In this document: in pieces, positions 1 through 12,100 of the stretch
Numbering within the stretch: position 1 is the first letter of the stretch
Layout: each line of letters opens with the position of its first letter
Assembly (NCBI GenBank): GCA_905221605.1
Contig: CAJNDS010000963.1
Span: forward strand, 1 to 47,799
Source of the DNA: Symbiodinium natans
Taxonomy: Eukaryota; Sar; Dinophyceae; Suessiales; Symbiodiniaceae
DNA length: 47,799 nucleotides
Reading direction: 5' to 3'
Program-made: the position numbers and the translations under genes
Notes under the pieces: generated by a model
What the model was told of the DNA's origin: nothing
The model's database searches: none
What the model saw: the letters and a program-made list of their open reading frames with translations, nothing else

Positions 1-43
<43 letters not shown>

Positions 44-1448
44 CCAAAAAAAAACTCGGAGAAGCCCTGCAAAACCGACATTGGACCCTGAGCCCATAAC
101 CCTTGGGGGGAGCCTTTTGGGGAAGCTCCTGGAGTGGATTGCGCCAAGTGCATGCCTGCGCTAAAGAGTCTAAACCCCAAACCATAAACCCAGAGCCTTT
201 GACCTACCCGGAGGAAAACAATCCCAGGGCTTAGGGGTCTTAATCAATTTCCCTAAGCTCTATAAAGCCTGTACGGTTTCGCCGTCTCTGAGCCCGTGAG
301 CCTCTCGGAGGAAGGTTTGGGGTTTAGATTTTAAAAATCAGGGTGAGAGATGTTCTCAGGAAAGCACGCAAAAACCCCAAAACCCTGACCCTACACCCTA
401 AATCCTTTGCTCACTCAACACCGCTCTTGCAAAACTCCTTTTTATAGCTTTGGCTCTGCTCACGCTTGCGCGGTCTACACCCACCTTCAGCAACCAAAAT
501 CCAAAAGAAAAGCAGGTTCTACTTTAAAACCAGGTTCTGGAAACCAAAACCTTTTTCAGGGTTTTGGGCGCCCAAGGCAGACCTACAAGCTGAGAGGCAA
601 TGGCTACCAAGAGGTCCGTAAACTTGCTACTTTTTGTTTATGGCAATGAGGGAATTAAGTCCCATTCTATGCAGGATTAAAGAACAGGGTACCCATTCCC
701 TAGCTAAGCCTTAACTAAAACCCTAACCCTAAACCCTAAACCCGAAAACCATCTAAACCCTGGAGGTGCAGGGGGTGCGTAGACGAGGGCTTAGGGACAT
801 CGGGTTCCGGGTTCCCTAAGCCCCTAAACCCTAAACCCTAAACCCTAAACCCCAAACCCTAAACCCCAAACCCTAAACCCTAAACCCCAAACCCCAAACC
901 CCCGATGAGCTGGGGCCACCCAGCCCCCTCGCTGGGCAAAGCGAGGGGAAGCCACAAACGAGGACAGCTCCGAGCCGAAACGAGGTTTCCGACGGATTCT
1001 GACAAGGAAGCCAGAGAATTCGGCAGCCTAAAAGGGTTTTCTGGTCTTTAGAGTTAGGGTTTAGGTTTAGGGTTTAGGGCTTAGGGTTTAGGGTCGGCAT
1101 ATTCAGACTTGAGGGTTTTAGGGTTGAGGGTTTTGGGGTTTGAGGGCTTTAGGGTTTTAGGGTTTTGCCATGGGGGGGGGGGGGGGCTTTGTCAAAGAGG
1201 TGCAGTGTTGAACCATCAGGCTTGGGGAGGCTGAGGGCTTTAGGGTTTCTACGGTTTCAGGGCCTTGGGTGTCACAAGCGACCCATTCATATGTGAACCT
1301 AAACCCTAAACCCTCAACCCTAAACCCTAAACCCCAAACCCTAAACCCTAAACCCCCCAGCAAGCGGTCGCGCCTTCTTCCACCACTTCTTCGCGTCAGG
1401 ACCGGCTGACAGGTCCAGCGCCCGGGGGCTCGGTCAATCAAGCAATAG

Positions 1449-1502
1449 TGGTGATGATGAGGATGAGGATGAGGATGATGATGAGGATGATGATGATGAT
1501 GA
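1449..1502. repeat. (GAT)n/(GAG)n trinucleotide repeat
   Basis: Imperfect GATGATGAG-type run with no open gene around it. Confidence 0.9.
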
Positions 1503-2235
1503 AAGGGTTAACAAAGCAATATATACATATATAGATATGGGTAGCGAAGCTAGATAACGACGATAATGATTATGATAACAATGACTATACTATCGTCACA
1601 ACAATGGCAACATAATAATGAAGCCTCAGGGTGCAAGGCGGAGGTTAACATGCAGGGCGCCTCTTACAAGGCCTTTACAAAGGGGTAGCGGTCTACGGCG
1701 GAAAGTGCCCTCACCTACTTTCTGCGAGATAAACTTGGGGATTTAAGGTCGAGGCAATCTGGGGACTCATACTAAGGCCTCTAAGGCTTTTAGCAGTCTT
1801 CTGGTCGGAATTCCGGGTGATTAGGGGGCTAAGGGTTTCGGGTTTTAGGGTCCAGGGGACTCAAGCGATGCTGAGATGCAACTTCCTGGTGTGCCTTTCA
1901 GTTGCGGCTGAGGGCCTTTGGGGTTTAGGGTTTAAGGATTTAGCGAACCCTACTTTGAGGTTCATTGGCTTTGTTTTCCGTAGGGTTACACGTAGGATAC
2001 GATAAGTGTACCTACATACACATGTGTATATATATATATAACACTTAACTAGGGTGCCTGCAACCCTACTTACTGCACCTACCCCTGAAGCATCCAGTAG
2101 TTGTCTCGGCTCACCGCATCCCCCGGGCACAAGTTAAAAAGTTCATGCTGCGGGGAGCAGCGCGACATCGCGGGCGGAAGTCTACGTTGTAGCATAATGT
2201 AAAGCTGGGCCCTTAAGCACCTGCTGTTGCTGCTA

Positions 2236-2326
2236 ATATATGTGTATATAGACATGTGTATATATATATATAGACATAATATATATATATATATATATAT
2301 ATATTCATATATATATATATATATGT
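2236..2326. repeat. (TA)n microsatellite
   Basis: Interrupted TA/TATG dinucleotide tract of about 90 bp. Confidence 0.95.
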
Positions 2327-3071
2327 TTATTTACATTCGTTGCCGGCAGGGGGGGGGAAAGGGGGGCTATGCCCTAGACCCAGTTTTGGGTTTACAGGGT
2401 TCATGGAGTTGAGGCTGCGGGGCTTCTGGTGAGAGACGAACGTGAGACTGCCACCCGGGATCCGACCAAAAAATGAGAAATGGAAGCCTGGAAGGACATT
2501 AGGGTTTAGGGCTTAGGGTTCCTAAACCCTAAACCCTAAACCCTAAACCCTGAAGGTGGGGGGAAGGGGGAGGTCACTGGCAATCTAACGGGTCCAGGGG
2601 GCCCCCCCCCCCCCCCCCCTTCTTATAAACTCTGTGGTAGTAGAGGTTTCTGGTTTTCTTGAGTTAGCGCCATCTACTTGAGAGAGCTTCTTCGACTGTA
2701 AACTGTTGTACGCAAAGGCCTACATCCTTTAGGGTTTAGGGTTTACGGTTTAGGGTTTGTAACCCTTAAACCCCAAACCATAACCCTGAACCCGAGACCC
2801 TACACCCAAAAACTCAAACCCCAAACCCCAAAACTCCGAGGAGTGCCTTTTAAGGCACGCTTCATGCTTGGCTGTGGCACTGGGATGGGAGCTTTCGGGT
2901 GAGTGTGTGCGCGCGTACTTGTTCAGGGTTTCGGGTTTACCCTACTAAACCCACGGGCTTCCTGGCTTAGGAGCACGGCGTCTAGACCATAAACCCTAGA
3001 CCCTGATGCATGGTGTAATCCCTAAACCCTAAACCCTAAACCCTAATCTATATAATCCTCCTGGGCTAGCT

Positions 3072-3119
3072 CTAAGACAGCCCGACCACCCGCGGCGGGT
3101 GGTGGCTGAAGTCCAAATC
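3072..3119 (-). CDS. FTHFS: FTHFS last exon with stop codon
   Basis: Reads DLDFSHHPPRVVGLS then TAG, matching the family C-terminus (I)D-x-D-...-V-x-GL. Acceptor GCCCAG|G. No poly(A) signal is proposed, because dinoflagellate signals are not well defined. Confidence 0.93.
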   Translation of the reverse strand, partial: DLDFSHHPPRVVGLS

Positions 3120-6100
3120 CTGGGCTCATCCGTCTTTTTTGTGCACTCAGGAGGGTAGCTATAACTTAAACTTTTAGCTGCCTTAATAAGAAACCCAATA
3201 AACCCAAAAAAGGTAAGGATCTAAAGTTACAGTAAAGTACCACAAAGTTTTGTGCACTCCAGGGAAAAACCAAAGGGTTTTGGACTTAGGACAGTTTAGG
3301 GTTTAACACTAGGGCTTACTGTAAACTCCAAAAAGTTGGAACAAGTTGGAACCCCTAAACCCTAAACCCTAAACCCTAAACCCTAAACCCTAAACCCTAA
3401 ACCCTAAACCCTAAACTCTAAACCCTAAACCCTAAACCCTAAACCCTAAACCCTAAACCCTAAACCCTAAACCCTATACCTTAAGAGGTGTACCAAAAGG
3501 GACTCCCAGCTCCCAATCATCCTTATGAGCATGTTCCCAACTTTAGGAGTTTACAGTAGGGGCTCAGGGCCCCCGAAGCCCTCCCCAACTCCGTAGAGGC
3601 CTTTAGGGTTTAGGGTTTAGGGTTTAGGGTTTAGGATGCATGGATTTCGGGGGTTTGGGCCTTTTCTAGCTGTCAACCAACTCGCCGAGCACTCCACAAA
3701 CTGATCGCCCTTCCATAGGCTCTAGGGCAAAAGAGGTGAGCTGGATTCAACCCTAAACCCTCAACCTGCTGGGCCCCGGACCGAAGTCCACAAGCACCAC
3801 ACTAAGCAACCCGCAAATGCGCAACCCCACTATGAAAGGCCACTGCTGCCTGGGTCTCAAAGATACCCGCCTCCCCCGAAGTTCAATCCGGGCCGCGATT
3901 TTGTAATACGCCGGCTTGATGGGTAACCCCGGCATGAAAGTAATATCCTTGGAAAGCAAGGGTTTAGGGTTTAGGGTTTAGGGTTTAGGGTTTAGGGGTG
4001 AGGCCGTTGGGTTCAGGGTTCCTTGGCTGTGTGGTGTCTATGGGACGTTTCCAACGACAACTCGAACCCTAAAACCCTAAACCGACATCCTTGGCCTCAA
4101 CAGTTGCTACAACGGCAAGGACTCCGAATGTTCCCCCTACAGAATGGCGCACTCGTACAGACTACCACCCCTAAGCCCCTAGCCCAAATTTTTCAAACCA
4201 ACAGCAGCATCTAGACGACGCCCTCAACACTGCAGGGCCACAGCATTTAGCTTTGATCACCAGGCTCAATATAGGGGCCGATTGAAACCAGCATGAGCAG
4301 TTTTGGGTAGCTGTTATTGTCGTCATACAGGGGTTATAAAAGGTGATGATGTGGTGAAATAGTCCGGCTCCTGTACCATGGGGGTAAGGTGGGCCAGCTC
4401 TCGGAATGATGGTTCCTGAGCTCGTATCAGGGCCCCCATTCTTCGAGGCACATGTAGTCTGACCTGGGGCCCTAAACCCCCCTAAACCCTAAACCCTAAA
4501 CCCTAAACCCTAAACCCTAAACCCTAAACCCTAAACTCCAAACCGGCAAGTCAAGAAGCTCCCAGTGACACGACGATGAAGCCGGCGCCGGCGCTGACGT
4601 ACCTTTACAGGGCTTAGGGTTTTTATGGGTTTAGGGTTTAGGGTTTAGGGTTTAGAGCTTACGTGGAGGTTCAGGGCACTTATAGCTGCACCTACAAGCC
4701 CCCGAAGTCCCCCAAATAGGCAAAATGTAGACTGTATGGGGGTTCGAACAAATTTGCATGGAATTCGCATTAGTTTGGTTAATTTCCTTCATTGTCCTTT
4801 GGAAAAAGCTCTATTGCCTCTGAATGACTCTATCGCCTCTGTATGTTAACAGGATTCTTAGTAATTGTCATGGGATTCACATTAACTCGGTGAATTCTGA
4901 TTGGTTTGCCCTGATAAAGACGGTTTTTGAAAGCATTCCGAGGATTAAACAAGTGTTCTCTTCTGGGCATGAAGTTTGAACAGGCAGGGGGGGGGGGGGG
5001 GGGGGGGCGCTCCCCACCATCCCCCCCCCCTCAGTTACAAACGCAATGCTCGCAGGACGGGTTTGGGATTGCAATCATCGTATTGCTCCTTCGTTCTTGA
5101 TGTACTTCTTTCTCTCGTTCTTTGTTTCGTCTCTGCTTCGGTTCTTCCTGGCTTCCTTTATGAGGATAACAACAACACGCAAAACCATTACAGACAGTAT
5201 TTTTAATGATTACATTAATACTTAAACCGAATACTACGCATAAACACATAGTACTAGCAACCATCCTCATAATCGCTATAATAATCATATGTCTGCACCA
5301 TGATGCACTATCTCCAGACTTGACCAACATGAGAACAGTAGCTTAGCGCGTGCAATTAAAACTTGTCCAAACACCCCCTCAGCCCCCCCTGGTCCTGAGT
5401 AGGGAATGAGGGAATCATAGGGCCCTAAACATAACCTTTACTACTGGTTGCTTAAGAGCCCCCCCCCCCCCCCCAAAAAAAAATGAAAACTTATTCTAAG
5501 GGGAGTATTCTTCTCTTTTGTTTTTTCTTAAATCTTTTTGGGGTTCTTAAGCAAAAATAGTAGTTCAAGGGATTATACAGGGTACCTCATTCCCTGATTC
5601 CCTACTGAGAACCAGCCAGCGGCTGCAACTGGGCGGCAGGTCTTTCACTGTGATGGTGAAGCCTTTGGGCGCACCTGCTCTTGGAGCCAGAATCAGGGGG
5701 GGGGGGGGGGTTCGTTCTGGGGTCCATAAGGTCAGGGGGGGTTCAGGGTTTAGAGTTTAGGGTTTAGGGTTTGGGGTTCAGGGTTTAGGGTTTAGGGTAT
5801 GAACCCAAGGTTCCCGAATACTCCCCACTACCCCTTAGGGCGCCCTAAGCTTCCCGAAGGTTCCGTAGGTACCTATGCCCTTCCCTTAACTCTATAAGTT
5901 TCTGATGTAGGGACCCTAACCCACAAAAACCACACGCAAGGGCCAGAGCCCTCTTAGTTGGTATCGGCACTCATACTTTTTTTAAGAGCCCCCCAGAAAA
6001 ACTAGAAAAAACATCCCTGTATTGCCCTGGCCAAGAATTTGGGGGGGACTCATGAGCAAATGGTACCTAAACCCCACCTAAACCCTAAACAATAAACCCC

Positions 6101-9100
6101 TAAACCCTTTAAGCCCTAACCCCTAAACCCTAAACCCTACCCTGAACCCTAAACCCTAAACCCTAAACCCTAAACCCTAAACCCTAAACCCTAAACCCTA
6201 AACCTTAGGGTTTAGGCTGAAGGGTGGGCTTGCAGGCCCAGGGCGTAGCAGGCTGAGGATTGAGGGGCTCCACGGGTGTGAGGTTTTTGGGTTAGGGACC
6301 TTGGCTGCACTTAGGAGGGTTGTAAAAAATCAAACTTTTAGCTGCCTTATTTAAGAAACCCAATGAACCCAAAAAAGCTAAAGATCTAAAGTTACAGTAA
6401 AGCACCACAAAGGGACCACAGGGGTTTTGGGGCTTTTGGGGTTTAGGGACTATGGGGGTTTGGGGTTTTAGGGTTTAGGGTTTAAGGGTTCAGGATTTAG
6501 GGTTTGAGGGGGTTAGGGTTTGAGGGTTTCGGATTTTGCTTTTATTTGGGGTTTAGGAATGAGGGGTTTTGGGTTTTGTGTTTACCATCGAGCAGAGATA
6601 TGTCGAACCCCCTCAAAACCTCCCCTCCCCACTCCCCACCCCCCCAACAAAACCAGTACTTCCTCCCCCTACCGCAAAACCTCAACCATCAGATCTGACC
6701 CACGAACCCTGAACCCGAAGAGCAGCCAGATACTAAGCACGGCACCCAGCTTCTTCGGGTCATCCTGCGCGGGCGCAAGATCAGGTGTTTCGAAGAGTCT
6801 AGAAAGCTTGGTTTCGGCAGATTTGGCCCGTCCCTACTGCTTCGAAAGTGTGAAGCTGCAAAATGTTGCAGATTGTGAAAGGAGAGAACACACCCCATCC
6901 TGCCCCCCCCCCCCCCATTCATGGAAACCCCAAGCAGTGCAGGCAGTGAGGTCCCACGAGCATGGGCCTCACAGAATCTATCACACCCACTCTTGATCAT
7001 GCTTGGGGTTTGGGGTTTAGGGCTTAGGGGGTTGAGGGCTCCTCAACCCCAAACCCGAAACCCCAAAAACTCAGGGTTTGGGACTTCAGAAACTGTCTAG
7101 GGGTTCCACCTTGGACCCTTAAGCTTGTCCCCTTGGGTTTTGGGGTCACTGTTTAGGGATCCCTGCGGGATATATAAGCGCCAATACTAGGACTATACTA
7201 AGCGGAACCCTTAGGGGTACCGCCTTCCCGAAGGATCCATGTACCTGCATAGTACATACTTGGGCCTCAAAAAAAGTGCCTATATAGTAGCTTTAGGGCC
7301 CAAGTATATACTTACTTCTCCAAGAACCAAGGGAAAAAAGGTTAAACTTTTTTTATTCCTACTAAATAAGGAAACCCCAAAAAGTTTAAAGTTCAGCTGT
7401 TGGAGAAGTAAGTATACCGTATAGGTGGATCCTGTGGGCTTTAGGGGTACGAGTCTGAATCCCTTGAAGTTGAAGGCCGAGAAGCTGAGAGTGAGTACTG
7501 CGTCTTGGACATGCAGATGGGCAAGCCTGGAATCTCCCTAAACCCTAAACCCTAAACTCTTCACCCTAAACCCTAAACCCTAAACCCTAAACCCTAAGGT
7601 GCTCGGATTAAGCCCTAAGCCCTAAGCCCTAAGCCACTGAACTCCCTGAAGCTCAGACCCTGAGTTCCCCCAAACCCCTGAGCTCCTCAACTCCCAAGCG
7701 CAAGCCCGAACCCTACACGCTCGTACGCCCCTCAACATGGCATTCAGGGCTTGGAGTTTAGGGTTTAGGGTCAGGGTTTAAGGTTGTAGGTTTAAGAGGG
7801 GTTTGAGGGGCTTTAGGGGCGGAGGGTGCTTTTTAGTGGGGGTGTTTTTCGTGGTTTACGTCCAAAGCTGGAGCCCGGTTTTTCTTACGATGGGAACCTA
7901 ACCCCCCCCCCCCCTAAAGAAAAACAAAAAGAACGGAATAAGGTGGAATTAGAAATTGGCTGCAGTTGGCAGTTGCCACCCTTATCTTCTCACTAGCCCA
8001 AAACCCCCAACCCTCTACCCAGTAAGCCAGTAAGCCCTCAACCCTAACCCTAAATCCTAGACCCACAAGCCCTACTATCCCCTCTCGAAGGCCCTACTAC
8101 CCATATAAGCTCTGCCAACCACATAAGGACTACCCCTAAATCCGAAACCCTAAACCCTAAACCCCCAAAACCCTAAGCCCTGGAACTCGAAACCGCGATG
8201 AGGCCTTCTAGCCCATGCGGTGCTGGCTTCTAGCCCTCCGAGCTTGAAGGCTCAGGGTTTAGGGTTTAGGGTTTAGGCTTTAGGGTTTAGGGTTTAGTTT
8301 AGGGTTTAGGGTTTAAAGTTTAGGGTTCAGGGTTCAGTGTTCATTGAGGGTTTAAGGGGTATCCCGTAAACCCTCAACCCTAGATAGTAGGGTTTAGGGC
8401 TGGGGAACCCTAAGCCCTGAACCCCAAACCCCCAAAAACCAAAAACCCCTTAAACCCGAAGCCCCAAACCCCAAACCCCAAACCCCAAACCCCAAACCCC
8501 AAACCCTAAACCCTAAACCCTAAACCCCCAAGCCCCTAAACCCCTAAACCGCTGAACCCCTAAAACCCTAAGCCCTAAACCCTAAACCCTAAGCCCTAAG
8601 CCCTAAACCCTTCCAAGGCACATCGGATCGCCGGGTCGGACTCGTACTTCGCAAGCACAGCTTCCGCCTTCTCCTCGGCTTGGGGGCTTTGTGGGATGCT
8701 TTTGTGCAGGGTTTAGGGTTTAGGGTTTAGGGTTTAGGGTTTAGGGTTTAGGGTTTAGGGTTTAGGGTTTAGGGTTTAGGGTTTAGGGTTTAGGGTTTAG
8801 GGTTTAGGGTTTAGGGTTTAGGGTCTAGGGTCTAGGGTCTAGGGTTTGGGGTTTGGGGTTTAGGGTTTAGGGTTGAGGGTTGAGGGTTTGGGGTTTGGGG
8901 TTTGGGGTTTGGGGTTTAGGGTTTAGGGTTTAGGGTGGAGCCACGTTTTGGCCCTGCTCTGGGTCTCCACATGATGTTGCCCGTGAGTTGCGTAGTGTGG
9001 GGGGCTTGCCAACTGCTGGGAGGCCGGCAGTATGCGTTTTGGGCTTAAACCCTAAACCCTAAACCCTAAACCCTAAACCCTAAACCCTAAACCCTAAACC

Positions 9101-12100
9101 CTAAACCCTAAACCCTAAACCCTAAACCCTAAACCCTAAACCCTAAACCCTAAACCCTGAACCCGAATACAACCCTTCCCAAGAACCTCCAAGAAACCGA
9201 CCCTTGGCCCCCTGATGGCCGGGTGTCCGAATACTGCACATCTGCTCCGCCGTAGACATCCTGGCCGTGTAGGGTTTGGGGTTTGGGGTTCGGGGTTTGG
9301 GGTTTGGGGTTTGGGGTTTGGGGTTTAGGGTTTAGGGTTTCGGGTTTAGGGTTTCGGGTTTCGGGTTTCGGGTTTCGGGCTTGGGGCTTGGCTTACTAGG
9401 CCAGTGGTCTTGGGCTCTGCGGCTTAAGGGGGTTGAGGTTGTAAGCCCTACACCCCCAGAGCCACAAACCCTAGACCTGACACTGCGTAGACAGCTTGAG
9501 GGTTTTAACGGCCGGAGGCCTCTTTATCTGTTACCCTTTATGCCTTAATATAGCCCCTAGATACCCCAACAAGAACCCCGAATACAATGCCCCTATAACA
9601 CAGACACCCTACTTGAAGAGACCACCAACCCGTATAAGGTTTAGGGTTCAGGTTCTGTAGGGTTCAAGGTCGCGAACTCAGTCGAACACGGTCTAATAGT
9701 AAGAGCTACAGCAGTTCTGGTGACCGCCCAAAAGACCCCGGTGAACAAGGACTTAATGCTATCGGTGCGCCTTAATTATAATACTGGTAGAGGCGCCTGT
9801 AAAACTACTAAAAGCCCAGAATGAAAGGGAAGTTACAATGAACTTAGCGAAGCGTGATTTTACCGTTCATTTGGGCGTTTTGCCCAAATCTAGGATTTAT
9901 GTAGTACTTTCAAGGCTTAACCACTGATGTACATTTCATGCGTGCTTTTGTTCATCTTTAAACCCTAAACCCTAAACCCTAAACCCTAAACCCTAAACCC
10001 TAAACCCTAAACCCTAAACCTCAAACCCCAGTCCTGCACCACCTTGGAGATCTTGGTCTTGATGGAGTCTTTCCTCGGAAGATCACTTAAGTTCTACTTG
10101 GAAGTTCAGGGCACTTGTAACCCTAAACCCTAAACCCTAAACCCTAAACCCTAAACCCTAAACCTTAAACGTAAGCCCCCTTTAAGTCCCCTAGGTCCCC
10201 TACGTAGGTGATAAGGGCACTCATCATTCAACTTATAAGAAGTGAACCTCCAATTAGGGGTTGTACCTTGGACCCTTAAGGTCGTAGTCTCGGGTCTTGG
10301 GGATCCCTTGTAAAGGTCCTTCAGGTAGTACAAGGGCCAGACTAGGAGCATGTTAGGGGGAACCTTTCGGGGTACAGCCCTAGGGGTACGAGTCTTAACT
10401 ATAAGTTTCACACAGGACCCAAATCTCCGCCAATAGCTTTAACCTGTAAACCCCGTAGATACCAAAACAACCCTACGATACCCTGAGCCCCACAACTCTC
10501 AGTACCCCCTAGACCTGCCTGAAAATGTGGAGTGTTGGGGTGAGATCTGGGTTTGGGGGTTTAGTGCCTGTCCCTCTGCACCCGTATAAATCCCTGAGCC
10601 CAGTGATCCCTAAACCTCCACACCCGAACCCACCCCAAACCCTGAACCCTGAACCCTAAACCCTAAACCCTCTCACAACCCTAAATCCCAACTCTCCTAA
10701 ACTACCCTGAGCCCCAAAATCCAGCTGTCCGTTGGCCTCCACACGAAACCCTAAACCCTAAACCCTAAACCCTAAACCCTAAACCCTAAACCCTAAACCC
10801 TAAACCCTAAACCCTAAACCCTAAACCCTAAACCCTAAACCCACACCCTACTTGGAGGTTCAGGGCACTAAAAAGCTTATAACCCTAATTACATCTGCAC
10901 TTATAAACCCCCAAGTCCCCAAAGTCCCCCCAAGTAGGTTATAAGCAGACTCAAAATTGGGATATAAGTAACCATGAACCTCCAGGTACACTCTAAACCC
11001 TAAACCCTAAACCCAAACCCTAAGCCCTAAAACCCAACAGCCAACTTAAGCTCAGAAGACCGAAGCCCGGGCTTCACAACTCCGAGCCTTGTGGTGGAGG
11101 GTGTGTAGGGTTTAGGGCTTACGGTTTCGGGTTTAGGGTTTCGGGTTTAGGGTTTAGGGTTTCGGGCTTAGGGCTTGCGGCTTAGGGTTTAGGGTTTCGA
11201 GGTGGTTTGGGGGTGTAGGGTTGGAGCAAGTTTGTGTTTCGGAGGCCTCCTGCATCCCTGGATCCCTCCCCCTAACAGCCTAAAGCCTTGAAACCCCAGA
11301 TCCCCCCCGAGGGTTGGTTTGCGGGTTAAGGTTTGGGGTTTAGGGTTTAGGGTTGAGGGTTGAGGATTTAGGGTTTAGGGTTGAGGGTTGAGGGTTTAGG
11401 GTTTGACCTGAAACACGAAAACACCCACAGAAGCCCTAAGCCCCCAAGCATGCAGACCCATTGGCTTGGCATCGTAGAGGAACTTGAACTCGGAGGGGCC
11501 CGACTTGCCTTGCTCTTCAGGGTAGGGTCTTCGAGCTTCGGGGGGTCTCTGGATGGTGTAGGGTTCGGGGTTTCTGGGTTGGATTTTGGGGGGTTTAGGG
11601 TTTAGGGTTTAGGTTATACCAGATATCAGCCTCTTTAACTGAGGATATGTAAAAGTATGTAGGGCATTACGTCGGAACCTATGTAGTGAATGACGTCGGA
11701 AGCCACGTAAATCGTTAGGGTCAAGTCGAAAAGAAGCGCAGGGTTTGCAGGCCCAGGCCTGGCACAAAGGTTTCTGTTGCCCTTCGGCTCTACAACACCG
11801 TAGAGCACCCCTTCGTCTCGAAGGCCGCCGGCCTGAAACACCCTGAAAAACATTGAAAAACCTTGAAAAACACTGAAAAACCTTGAAAAAAAACTCTGGG
11901 CCCTAAACCCTATGCCCGCATCCCCTGGCACACTTTCGCGGGCCAAAAGCGCGCCTGGAGCTGGAGATTCCAGCTTTTCGTACGCCTGGCACAGAGGTTT
12001 CTGTGGCCTTTTGGCTCTATGTGTCGGTAGAGCCACCACACAGCGTCCCTTCGTTTCGAAGGCCGCCAGCATCCCCTGGCGCACTTTCGCGGGCCAAAAG

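Larger units (their letters stand above)
1..3071. other. Region downstream of FTHFS: repeats, no assigned gene
   Basis: Begins with a 42-base C run followed by A9. Holds telomere-like arrays near 718-900, 1046-1100, 1298-1352, 2520-2551 and 3021-3047. A GC-rich stretch near 1360-1430 reads exon-like on the minus strand (ALDLSAGPDAKKWWKKARPL) but cannot be assigned. The rest shows nothing I recognise. Confidence 0.7.
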
